The notes under the pieces are model-generated. The model did not search any database. It was not told the origin of the DNA and was given only the letters and a program-made list of their open reading frames with translations. A stretch of 64,000 nt of DNA. It comes from Chitinivibrionales bacterium. Its GTDB lineage: Bacteria; Fibrobacterota; Chitinivibrionia; Chitinivibrionales; FEN-1185. A program made the position numbers and the translations under genes. Shown here in pieces: positions 33,666 through 43,358 of this stretch (the first letter of the stretch is position 1; each line of letters begins with the position of its first letter). The stretch is from NCBI GenBank assembly GCA_035516255.1, contig DATJAL010000051.1:1-64000 (forward strand), read 5' to 3'.

Positions 33666-34960
33666 TGCCTCCGTCACTCATGAAAAAAAGAACCGAAATA
33701 ACCGTCAAGCATGTCACCCGTGTCGAAGGGCACGGCGGCATTCACATCGTCGTCGCGGACGGGAGCGTGGAAAAGGTCGAATGGCAGGTGCCGGAGGCGC
33801 CGCGGTTTTTCGAGGCCATGGTGCGCGGCCGCAACTTTCAGGACATCCAGACCGTGGTAAGCCGGATTTGCGGCATTTGCTCGGTCACGCATTCCTTTGC
33901 CGCACTCAAGGCGATCGAGGCGGCATTCGGCGTTACCATTTCCCGTCAGACCGAGCTTTTGCGCATACTCACCCTTTACGGCGAGCACCTCGAAAGCCAT
34001 GCGTTGCATATCGGCTTCCTCGCGGCGCCCGATTTCTTTGGCGCGGCCTCCATCTTCCCGCTTGCCCAATCTCAACCCGCCTTTGTAAAGTCTGTGATGG
34101 GGATTCACCGGCTCGGCAATGATATGATGGAGCGCCTCGGCGGCCGAATGACCCATCCGGTGTCGTTCCGAGTGGGAGGCATGTGCATGCTTCCCTCGGT
34201 GGAAACCATGCGTGCACTCATGAAAAAAATTGAGGATCAGGTCAAACCGCTCGAGTCACTCGTCGAGGAGGCGCGCGGTTTTCTGGACAGAATTCCCGAT
34301 TTTCAACGCGAAACGGAATACGTCGCCGTCAGGCGCCCCGGCCTTTACAGCATATACGATGGAGAGGTCGCAAGCAGTGATGCAGCGGATGGAATTCTAC
34401 CGGCCGGTTTTGAGGCCGCAGTCCGCGAGTATATTCCCCCTATGTCAACAGCTAAGTGGGCGCGCTTGCACCGGGAATCCTATGCCACGGGTGCCCTTGC
34501 CCGTTTCAACCTCAACGGCGCCTTGCTGCTGCCCCGGGCGAAAAAGGCCGCTTCGGCGCTCGGGCTTGACCGGCGGCGCCACAATCCGTTCATGAACACC
34601 ATTGCGCAAATCGTCGAGTGCGTGCACATCGTGGAGCACGCGGCAGTGCTGCTCGACGAGATGCTGGAACGGGGCATGGAGCGGGAACATTACCCGGTTG
34701 TAAGTCCGCAGGCCGCCGTGGGGGCGGCATGCGTGGAGGCGCCGCGGGGGACCCTGTTCCACAAATATGCATTCGATGAACGAGGCAACTGTGTGGCCGC
34801 CAACCTGATCATACCCACCAACCAGAACCACGCAAATATCCAGAAGGATCTTGAGGCGCTGGTGGCGGAGCACGCAAACGATCCGGAAGAGCGCGTCAAA
34901 CAATGGGCCGAGATGCTGGTGCGCGCGTACGATCCGTGCATTTCCTGCTCGACGCATTGA
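33665..34960 (+). CDS. [NiFe] hydrogenase large subunit without C-terminal extension
   Basis: The 431-residue catalytic subunit activates H2. Ni-Fe ligands lie in 'RICGICSVTH' (about residue 60) and 'DPCISCSTH' at the very end; 'VTRVEGHGG' is the L1 region. The stop codon directly follows the final His. Most hydrogenases carry 15-20 further residues that an endopeptidase removes during maturation; here none exist. With only ferredoxin and the small subunit nearby, this is a minimal soluble enzyme. No hyp maturation genes are in the window. Confidence 0.93.
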   Translation: MPPSLMKKRTEITVKHVTRVEGHGGIHIVVADGSVEKVEWQVPEAPRFFEAMVRGRNFQDIQTVVSRICGICSVTHSFAALKAIEAAFGVTISRQTELLRILTLYGEHLESHALHIGFLAAPDFFGAASIFPLAQSQPAFVKSVMGIHRLGNDMMERLGGRMTHPVSFRVGGMCMLPSVETMRALMKKIEDQVKPLESLVEEARGFLDRIPDFQRETEYVAVRRPGLYSIYDGEVASSDAADGILPAGFEAAVREYIPPMSTAKWARLHRESYATGALARFNLNGALLLPRAKKAASALGLDRRRHNPFMNTIAQIVECVHIVEHAAVLLDEMLERGMEREHYPVVSPQAAVGAACVEAPRGTLFHKYAFDERGNCVAANLIIPTNQNHANIQKDLEALVAEHANDPEERVKQWAEMLVRAYDPCISCSTH

Positions 34961-35332
34961 ACCGCATGTTTTTCAACATGGAAAAGATGCCGGGAAGGGA
35001 TTTTTCCGCGGGGCTGGCGAATTTGAAGGATGTTGCGGAAAAGTAATTTGTTTACAAGTGCAAGATAATAAAGCTATGGGCGCTTCCCTCCCCTTCGTCA
35101 AGTTCGGGCGGGCTGCTGAGGTCTCATCCTATTAATCAAAGTTCATTATTTCCAGGTTGATCCTACAAAGCAGGGGAGCGTCCATTTTTTTCCGGTATTC
35201 TCAATTCCGAGAACGGTTTTTGCAGATTTAAGAACGGGACCTTCTCTCACTATTGCGTGATTTAAAATAAACGCCTCCTTCACATCCGGATTTCGGCATT
35301 GTTCATGAATCTGGACTGAATTTTCCCCTGAT
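34961..35332. other. gene-poor gap between hydrogenase and TCA block
   Basis: A 26-residue frame (34966-35046, 'MFFNMEKMPGRDFSAGLANL...') begins five bases after the hydrogenase stop but lacks a ribosome site. On the minus strand, 35146-35283 reads as a protein-like tail ('VKEAFILNHAIVREGPVLKS...WTLPCFVGSTWK') from a GTG and is open further upstream, possibly a gene remnant. No family is recognised for either. Confidence 0.3.
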
Positions 35333-35348
35333 CGGCAGGAATTTTGCG
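35333..35348 (+). promoter_or_regulatory. sigma-54-type promoter for the TCA block
   Basis: CGGCAG-GAATT-TTGCG has exact spacing and one mismatch at the first base. It lies only 37 bases before the fumC ATG and is very similar to the exact site at 23794. Confidence 0.6.
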
Positions 35349-35384
35349 TTCATTTAATCAATATAGAATGAGGAAAACGATTCC

Positions 35385-36782
<1,398 letters not shown>

Positions 36783-36798
36783 CAAAATAAGAGGCACA

Positions 36799-38715
36799 AT
36801 GAAAAACACATTGACCGAACGGCTGCTGCGCGCGCACCTTATCGAAGGGGAAATGGGCCCGGGCCGCGAGATCGGCCTGCGCATCGACCAGACGCTCACC
36901 CAGGACGCGACCGGCACCATGGTGTATCTCGAATTCGAGTCCATGGGATTGCCGCGCGTCAAGGTCGAGCTGGCCGTGAGCTACGTGGACCACAACGTGA
37001 TCCAGACCGATTCCCGCAACGCCGACGACCACCGTTTTCTGCAGTCGTGCGCGGCAAAGTTCGGCGCGATCTTTTCCGGGCCGGGCAACGGCGTGTCGCA
37101 CCACGTGCACCGCCAGCGCTTCGGCGCACCCGGCAAAACGCTCCTAGGCTCCGACAGCCACACCACCACGGGCGGCTGCCTCGCCATGCTTGCCATGGGC
37201 GCGGGCGGCATCGAGGTGGCGCAGGCCATGGCCGGAAAACCCTACTATATTATGACGCCCGCGGTGTGGGGAGTTTACCTTACGGGAATGCTGAGGCCGT
37301 ATGTTTCGGGCAAAGACGTCATCCTCGAATTGCTGCGGCGCCATACCAGCAAAGGCGGGCTGGGAAGGATCATCGAGTTTTTCGGGCCGGGCGTCGCCAC
37401 CCTCGACATGAGCGCGCGCGCCACCATCGCCAACATGTCGGTCGACATGGGATGCACGGCCGCGGTCTTTCCGTCGGACGCAGTAACGCGCCAGTACCTG
37501 GCGCGCAACAGCCGCGAAAGCGATTGGCAGGAATTGTCGGCCGGCGGCGGCCCCGAATGGGACGAGCACACGGAGATTGATCTTGACACAATAGAACCGT
37601 TGGTCGCGTGCCCGTCGAACCCGGACAACGTGAAGCGGGCCGCCGACCTTCGCGGCGTGGAGGTGCAGCAGGTGATATTGGGTTCGTCGTGCAACGGCAG
37701 TTACCGCGATTTCATGATCGCCGCAAAAATCGTGGAAGGCAAACTGAAACACCCCAACGTCGATTTCGAGATCAACACCGGCAGCCGCCAGACGCTCGTC
37801 AACGTGATGAGGGCGGGCGGGACGCGCGCATTCATCGAAGCGGGCGGCCGGGTCCACGAGCCGGCCTGCCTCGGCTGCATCGGCATGGGACAGGCGCCCG
37901 CCACCGGCACGGTCTCGCTCAGGACGTTTCCCCGCAATTTCAAGGGCCGCAGCGGCACCAAGGACGATGCAGTCTACCTGTGTTCGCCTGAGACGGCCGC
38001 GGCATCGGCCTTGACAGGCAGGATAACCGACCCGCGCACGCTCGGACCGTATCCGGAAATCACGCTCCCGGAAAAATATTTTTTCAAGCCGGAATGGTTC
38101 ATCATGCCGCCGGCCGACGCAAGCGGTGTCGAGATCGTGCGCGGCCCCAACATTAAACCGCTGCCGCGTTTCGGCGCAATGCCCGAATCGCTTTCGGCCG
38201 CGGTGCTCATCAAGGTGGGCGACAACATAAGCACCGACGCCATCATGCCCGCGGGCAACCGCGTGTTGCCCTTCCGCAGCAACATTCCGGCAATAAGCGA
38301 TTTCGTTTTTGAAGGACTCGACCCGTCCTTCAGCCGGCGCGCCAAGGAGGCGGGCAGCGGGGTCGTGGTGGGCGGGGAAAATTACGGCCAGGGCTCCTCG
38401 CGCGAGCACGCGGCCCTTGCGCCGCGGTATCTCGGCGTGGTGGCCAAGATCGCCAAGAGTTTCGCGCGCATCCACAAGCAGAACCTCGTCAACTTCGGCA
38501 TCGTGCCGCTCGTGTTCAAAGACCCCAGGGACTACGATTTCGTCGAGGAGGGCGACCGGATCGTCTTTGCCGGCATCAGGCGCGCCATCGAGGCAGGCGC
38601 GACCGAGATTGCCGCGGAGATCGACGAGCGGGTCATCGTGGCCGTGCTTGACGTATCGGACCGGCAGCGCAGCGTTTTGCTTGCCGGCGGCGTGCTCAAC
38701 GCGGAGGCGGCATGA
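36799..38715 (+). CDS. aconitate hydratase (short, single-chain type)
   Basis: The 638-residue protein converts citrate to isocitrate. The cluster-binding cysteines are in 'VACPSNPDNV', 'GSSCNGSYRD' and 'PACLGCIGMGQAP' regions. The swivel domain at the C-terminus has 'GDNISTDAIMPAGN' and 'GENYGQGSSREHAALAPRYLG'. It is shorter than AcnA/AcnB and resembles the isopropylmalate-isomerase-like aconitases of anaerobes and FCB bacteria. A homoaconitase-type substrate is possible, but the TCA context favours aconitase. It overlaps sdhA by four bases (ATGA). Confidence 0.9.
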   Translation: MKNTLTERLLRAHLIEGEMGPGREIGLRIDQTLTQDATGTMVYLEFESMGLPRVKVELAVSYVDHNVIQTDSRNADDHRFLQSCAAKFGAIFSGPGNGVSHHVHRQRFGAPGKTLLGSDSHTTTGGCLAMLAMGAGGIEVAQAMAGKPYYIMTPAVWGVYLTGMLRPYVSGKDVILELLRRHTSKGGLGRIIEFFGPGVATLDMSARATIANMSVDMGCTAAVFPSDAVTRQYLARNSRESDWQELSAGGGPEWDEHTEIDLDTIEPLVACPSNPDNVKRAADLRGVEVQQVILGSSCNGSYRDFMIAAKIVEGKLKHPNVDFEINTGSRQTLVNVMRAGGTRAFIEAGGRVHEPACLGCIGMGQAPATGTVSLRTFPRNFKGRSGTKDDAVYLCSPETAAASALTGRITDPRTLGPYPEITLPEKYFFKPEWFIMPPADASGVEIVRGPNIKPLPRFGAMPESLSAAVLIKVGDNISTDAIMPAGNRVLPFRSNIPAISDFVFEGLDPSFSRRAKEAGSGVVVGGENYGQGSSREHAALAPRYLGVVAKIAKSFARIHKQNLVNFGIVPLVFKDPRDYDFVEEGDRIVFAGIRRAIEAGATEIAAEIDERVIVAVLDVSDRQRSVLLAGGVLNAEAA

Positions 38716-40484
38716 CGCATCCCGCGCTCGCCAAAAACGGCATCGCCGCCGTCCGCGATTTCGACGCCGTGGTCGTGGGCGCGGGCGGCGCGGGCCTGTA
38801 CGCCGCGTTGGAATGCAGCGCCGCGAACAGGAAAACCGCGGTGTTTTCCAAGGTGCATCCGGTGCGCAGCCACACGGGCACGGCGCAGGGCGGCATTGCC
38901 GCCGCGCTCGGCAACGTTGAAGCTGACAAACCGGAATGGCACGCGTTCGACACGATCAAGGGCGGCGACTATCTCGTTGACCAGAACGCCGCGTTTGTTC
39001 TTGCCGAGGAGGCGGTGCGCGCGGTGTACGATCTCGAAAACAGGGGCCTTCCTTTCAACCGCACGGCCGACGGCCGCATCGACCAGCGCCGCTTCGGCGG
39101 GCATACCCGCGATTTCGGCGAGGCGCCGGTGTGCCGCGCCTGCTATTCCGCGGACCGCACCGGTCACATGATACTGCAGACGCTGTACCAGCAGTGCGTG
39201 AAAAACGAGGTGGTTTTTTTCAACGAGTTCCAGCTCGTTGACGTGCTGCTTGACAACAAGGCATGCGGCGGCATTGTGGCGCTCGAGCTTGCCACCGGCC
39301 TGCTGTACGTGGTCAGGGCGAAAGCGGTGCTGGTCGCCACGGGCGGCTTCGGCCGCATGTTCGCGACCACCTCAAACGCCCTTGCCAGCACGGGCGACGG
39401 CCCGGCCGTGCTTGCCCGGCGCGGCGTTCCCCTCGAAGACATGGAGTTTTTCCAGTTCCATCCCACGGGCATCCGGGGCATGGGCATCCTCATCACCGAG
39501 GCGGTGCGCGGCGAGGGCGGGGTGATTCGCAACGGTAAAGGAGAGCGGTTCATGGAACGGTACGCGCCCACGCTCCTCGATCTTGCGCCGCGCGACATGA
39601 TCGCCCGCGCCATGGTCACCGAGATCCGCGCGGGCAGGGGCGTTCTGGGCACCGGCGGCGCCGACGATTTTCTCAACCTTGACGCAACGCGAATCGGCAG
39701 GGACGCGGTGGAGGCCAAGCTGCCCGACATCGCCGATTTCTGCCGCACCTATCTCGGCATTGATCCGGCAACCGCGCCGATCCCGGTCCAGCCCACCGCG
39801 CATTACGCCATGGGCGGGATTTCCACCGACCTGAACGGCCGCGTGCTCGACGGCGCAACGGATGCGTACGAAGGGTTGTATGCAGCCGGCGAGTGCGCGT
39901 GCGTTTCGGTGCACGGCGCAAACCGCCTGGGCACCAACAGTCTTGTCGACCTCGTCGTGTTCGGGCGCCGCGCCGGAAGACACATGGCGGAGTATGTCAA
40001 GCATTGCGATTTGACGCCCCTTCACGGCGACGCCGCAACGACGGCACGCTTGGAGCTGTCAAAATTATTTGAAGGCACGGGAAAAGATAACGCGGCAGAC
40101 ATCCGCGAACGCATGCGGAGCATCATGATGGACAAGGTCGGCATCTTTCGCACGGGTAAACTCATGGAGGAGGCCGTGACGGAGCTAGCCGCGCTCCGTG
40201 AAAGCATCGCTTCCATTCGCGTTTCCGACCGGAGCTCCCGGTTCAACACGGAATTGCTCGAGGCGCTGGAGCTTTCGAACCTGCTCGACCTCTCGCTGGT
40301 CACCGCGGTGTGCGCATCGCATCGCGCCGAGAGCAGGGGAGGCCATGCGCGGGAGGATTATCCGCAGCGCGATGACGAGCGGTTTCTCAACCACACGCTG
40401 GCGTGGCTCAGTGGCACAAAGGTCAGACTCGGCTCCAAGGGTGTCGACACGTCGCGGTTCGCGCCAAAGGCGCGCACTTATTGA
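38712..40484 (+). CDS. sdhA: succinate dehydrogenase/fumarate reductase flavoprotein subunit
   Basis: The 590-residue FAD subunit shows N-terminal 'VVGAGGAGLYAALECS', the covalent-FAD His in 'VRSHTGTAQGGIAAAL', 'HTRDFGEAPVCR', 'FQFHPTGI' and 'HGANRLGTNSLVDLVVFGRRAG' (split across the FAD and capping domains). It oxidises succinate and passes electrons to SdhB. No membrane anchor gene (sdhC/D) lies in this operon. Confidence 0.94.
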   Translation: MTHPALAKNGIAAVRDFDAVVVGAGGAGLYAALECSAANRKTAVFSKVHPVRSHTGTAQGGIAAALGNVEADKPEWHAFDTIKGGDYLVDQNAAFVLAEEAVRAVYDLENRGLPFNRTADGRIDQRRFGGHTRDFGEAPVCRACYSADRTGHMILQTLYQQCVKNEVVFFNEFQLVDVLLDNKACGGIVALELATGLLYVVRAKAVLVATGGFGRMFATTSNALASTGDGPAVLARRGVPLEDMEFFQFHPTGIRGMGILITEAVRGEGGVIRNGKGERFMERYAPTLLDLAPRDMIARAMVTEIRAGRGVLGTGGADDFLNLDATRIGRDAVEAKLPDIADFCRTYLGIDPATAPIPVQPTAHYAMGGISTDLNGRVLDGATDAYEGLYAAGECACVSVHGANRLGTNSLVDLVVFGRRAGRHMAEYVKHCDLTPLHGDAATTARLELSKLFEGTGKDNAADIRERMRSIMMDKVGIFRTGKLMEEAVTELAALRESIASIRVSDRSSRFNTELLEALELSNLLDLSLVTAVCASHRAESRGGHAREDYPQRDDERFLNHTLAWLSGTKVRLGSKGVDTSRFAPKARTY

Positions 40485-40496
40485 AACGGACTTTTC

Positions 40497-41225
40497 ATGA
40501 ACATTGTCCTGCGAATCAAACGGTTTGATCCCGAAACCGGCGCGCCGCCCCAGTACCGGGAGTACCCGGTGGACGCCGATCCGTCCGACCGAGTCCTTGA
40601 AGCGATCCTGTATGTCAAGCACCGCCTTGACGGGACGCTCGCGGTGCGCAAAAGCTGTTGCCACGGCATCTGCGGCTCGGACGCCATGCTCATCAACGGG
40701 GTAGAGCGCCTCGCCTGCAAAACAATCATCAGGGACGTTGCCGTGGAGGGCGGCGTCGTGGTGCTCGAGCCGCTGCGTTCCATGCCCCTTCAGCGCGATC
40801 TCATGGTGGACCTTGACGCATTCTTTGCAAAATACCGTTCTGTCAAGCCCTTTTTCGTCCCTGCCGCGCTGCCGCGTTCCCACGAGGTGCTCCAGTCGCC
40901 GGAGGAGCGGGCGCGCTTCGACGATCCCACCAAATGCATCCTGTGCGGCGCGTGCTATTCGTCGTGCCCCGTGGTGGCGCAGGTAAACCCGGCGTTTGTC
41001 GGCCCGGCGGCCGTGGTGCAGGCGGCGCGCTTCATATTTGACAGCCGCGACATCGGCGCGGGCGAGCGGCTCAACGTCCTTGACGCACCCGACGGCGCCT
41101 GGGCATGCGAGAACCGCTTCAACTGCACCAGGGTCTGCCCCCGCGGCATCAAGGTGACAAAGACCATTAATGAAACAAAACGGGCGATAACCGCGCAAAA
41201 GGAGGGCGGCCATCAAACTGCATGA
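40497..41225 (+). CDS. sdhB: succinate dehydrogenase iron-sulfur subunit
   Basis: The 242-residue protein carries three clusters: [2Fe-2S] ligands in 'SCCHGICGSDAMLING' plus a following 'RLAC', and [4Fe-4S]/[3Fe-4S] ligands in 'CILCGACYSSCPVV' and 'CTRVCPRGI'. It links SdhA to the quinone pool. Its last four codons overlap the start of sucC, and the ribosome site of sucC (AAAAGGAGG) lies inside it. Confidence 0.94.
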   Translation: MNIVLRIKRFDPETGAPPQYREYPVDADPSDRVLEAILYVKHRLDGTLAVRKSCCHGICGSDAMLINGVERLACKTIIRDVAVEGGVVVLEPLRSMPLQRDLMVDLDAFFAKYRSVKPFFVPAALPRSHEVLQSPEERARFDDPTKCILCGACYSSCPVVAQVNPAFVGPAAVVQAARFIFDSRDIGAGERLNVLDAPDGAWACENRFNCTRVCPRGIKVTKTINETKRAITAQKEGGHQTA

Positions 41226-42348
41226 ATTTCAGGCGCGGGAGCTGCTCGCGGCCCACGGCTGCGCCGTTCCCAAAGGCATTCTTGCCTTTTCGGAAAAGGA
41301 AGCTGCGGCCGCCGCGCAGCAGCTGGGCGGCGACGTTGTCGTAAAGGCCCAGGTGCTTTCGGGCGGCCGCGGCAAAGCGGGCGGCGTGAAATTTGCGGCC
41401 ACACCGGAAGAGGCGGGACGGGCCGCGCGCGGCATGCTTGCCATGCGGATCAACGGATTTCCCGTTAAGCAAGTGCTTGTGGCCGAACGGCTGAAGGCGG
41501 AAGGGGAATTTTACGTGGGACTGACCATTGACCGTGCGAGCCGGAGCGTCCAGTGCGTCATGAGCGCGGCCGGCGGAGTTGATATTGAGGAAACGAGCAA
41601 ATCCGCACCGGAAAAAATCGTGACCGCGCCGGTTTCCCTGGCTCCCCGCGCGCCCGTTGTGGGCGAGGGCGTACTCATGCGCGTGTTTGGAAAAAAGGAA
41701 ATCGCGACTATGGCGGCCGATGCCGTCGCGGCATTATCGCGCCTTTTATACGAAAAAGACTGTTCTCTTGTCGAAGTTAATCCATATATATTGACAAGAG
41801 ATAACAAGCTTGTTGCCGCCGACGCAAAGATCATCATTGACGACAATGCCCTGTACAAGCACCCCGATCTCGAGGCGCTCCGTAACAGCGAGGAGTACGG
41901 CGAAGGCGAAATGGCCGCCCAACGCGCCGGCCTGAGCTATGTGGGGCTCGACGGCGACATCGGCTGTATGGTGAACGGAGCCGGTCTCGCCATGGCGACC
42001 ATGGACCTGATCAAGCTGTTCGGCGGCAGGCCGGCAAATTTTCTCGATGTGGGCGGAAGCTCGAACCCCCAAAAAATCCTTGCGGCGTTCGAACTCCTGC
42101 TCGCCGGCAAAACGGTGAAGGTGATTTGCGTGAATATTTTCGGCGGCATCACGAGGTGCGACGACATTGCGCAGGGCATTCTTCTTGCCAAACGGCAACT
42201 GGGCATCGGGTTGCCGCTCGTGGTACGTCTCACCGGTACCAACGGGGAAAAGGGCCGCGCCATGCTGGCGGACGCAGCCATCCATACGCAGACCGACATG
42301 GTTGCCGCTGTTAAAAAGGCCGTGGAACTCGCGGGGGCCGCGCCATGA
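41212..42348 (+). CDS. sucC: succinyl-CoA synthetase beta subunit, apparent ATC start codon
   Basis: ATP-grasp subunit (378 residues) that couples succinyl-CoA to ATP or GTP formation. From 41212 the frame reads '[20 protein letters not shown]', the exact family N-terminus with Ile codon ATC where Met should be, six bases after AGGAGG. Just upstream in frame is a TAA (41188-41190) and no ATG, GTG or TTG; the first normal start is GTG 41353, which would remove the first 47 residues of the ATP-grasp fold. Later motifs: '[19 protein letters not shown]', '[13 protein letters not shown]', 'GGSSNPQKI', '[16 protein letters not shown]'. Confidence 0.9.
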   Translation: MKLHEFQARELLAAHGCAVPKGILAFSEKEAAAAAQQLGGDVVVKAQVLSGGRGKAGGVKFAATPEEAGRAARGMLAMRINGFPVKQVLVAERLKAEGEFYVGLTIDRASRSVQCVMSAAGGVDIEETSKSAPEKIVTAPVSLAPRAPVVGEGVLMRVFGKKEIATMAADAVAALSRLLYEKDCSLVEVNPYILTRDNKLVAADAKIIIDDNALYKHPDLEALRNSEEYGEGEMAAQRAGLSYVGLDGDIGCMVNGAGLAMATMDLIKLFGGRPANFLDVGGSSNPQKILAAFELLLAGKTVKVICVNIFGGITRCDDIAQGILLAKRQLGIGLPLVVRLTGTNGEKGRAMLADAAIHTQTDMVAAVKKAVELAGAAP

Positions 42349-43205
42349 GCATACTTGTCGGAAGGGAAACGCGCGTTTTGGTCCAGGGCATCACCGGGCG
42401 CGACGGGTCGTTCCACGCTCTTGCCATGCAGCGGGAAGGAACCGACGTGGTGGGCGGCGTGACGCCGGGAAAGGGAGGTTCACAAGTAGGAACTCTGCCC
42501 GTGTTCAACACGGTGGAGGAAGCGAAGGCTGCGGCCGGCGCGGACTGCTCGGTGGTGTTCGTACCGGCACCGCATGCTTCCGCAGCGATCAGGGAGGCGG
42601 CGGACAGCCGCATCCCGCTCATCGTTTGTATCACCGAAGGGATACCAGTGCTTGAGATGGTCGAGAATTGCCAATATGTCAATAACAGGGGTGTGAGGCT
42701 TGTCGGCCCCAATTGCCCGGGGCTCGCGACGCCGGGCGCGTGCAAGGCGGGGATAATTCCGGCCCCTGTCCTTAGCAAAGGGCCTGTCGGCGTGATGTCG
42801 CGTTCCGGCACGCTCACCTACGAGGTGGTGGCGCGGCTCACCGCTGCCGGCCTGGGGCAGTCGAGCGTCGTTGGTATAGGGGGAGACCCGGTGAAGGGCA
42901 CGAGTTTCGTTGAACTGCTCAATCTTTTCGATGAAGACGAAGCCACCGAGGCGGTCGTCATGATCGGCGAGATCGGCGGCGACGACGAGGAGCGCGCCGC
43001 CGAATATATCCGCCATATGTCGAAACGGGTGGTCGCCTATGTTGCGGGCAAAACCGCGCCGCAGGAAAAAAGGATGGGCCACGCCGGCGCCATTATTTCG
43101 GCGGGAAGGGGCGGCGTTGAAGAGAAAATCGCGGTGCTTGAGGATGCAGGCGTGATCATTGTTGACAGACCGGACTTGGTGGTGGGGGCTTTGGGACTTC
43201 GATAA
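42345..43205 (+). CDS. sucD: succinyl-CoA synthetase alpha subunit
   Basis: The 286-residue CoA-binding subunit has the active-site phosphohistidine in 'GHAGAIIS', CoA-site '[12 protein letters not shown]', and '[11 protein letters not shown]'. It starts in the ATGA overlap with sucC, so the two are translationally coupled. Confidence 0.95.
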   Translation: MSILVGRETRVLVQGITGRDGSFHALAMQREGTDVVGGVTPGKGGSQVGTLPVFNTVEEAKAAAGADCSVVFVPAPHASAAIREAADSRIPLIVCITEGIPVLEMVENCQYVNNRGVRLVGPNCPGLATPGACKAGIIPAPVLSKGPVGVMSRSGTLTYEVVARLTAAGLGQSSVVGIGGDPVKGTSFVELLNLFDEDEATEAVVMIGEIGGDDEERAAEYIRHMSKRVVAYVAGKTAPQEKRMGHAGAIISAGRGGVEEKIAVLEDAGVIIVDRPDLVVGALGLR

Positions 43206-43224
43206 GGTGTGCAAATGATACATT

Positions 43225-43321
43225 CACCGTAAAGACGCAAAGGCCGCAAAGAAGATTTACAAGAGAATGTGCCATGAAAAAAAATCCATTTGACTTTGCG
43301 TTCTTTGCGCCTTTGCGGTGA
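43225..43321. repeat. inverted repeat of the CACCGCAAAG-CGCAAAG family
   Basis: The left arm CACCGTAAAGACGCAAAG (from 43225) and the right arm, ending CTTTGCGCCTTTGCGGTG (43303-43320), are imperfect inverted copies about 45 bases apart. It is a common class of dispersed intergenic repeat. It splits the TCA block between sucD and sucA and might act as an attenuator or mRNA stabiliser. A single related half-copy is near 55066-55090. Confidence 0.65.
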
Positions 43322-43358
43322 GGTGCGAGCTAGTACTTCAGGTCAGGGACGGTTACCA

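Noticed and set aside
32598-33677. 359-residue reading frame antisense to the hydrogenase small subunit
   Set aside because: Mirror of a GC-rich, strongly supported gene; no motif, no ribosome site.
37144-38475. 443-residue frame antisense to aconitase
   Set aside because: Same cause; the sense gene has all cluster ligands.
41353-42348. sucC starting at GTG 41353
   Set aside because: Would delete the conserved first 47 residues; the homologous reading continues upstream to ATC 41212.
43225-43321. CRISPR-like appearance of repeated AAAGNCGCAAAG units
   Set aside because: Only one inverted pair, no regular spacers.
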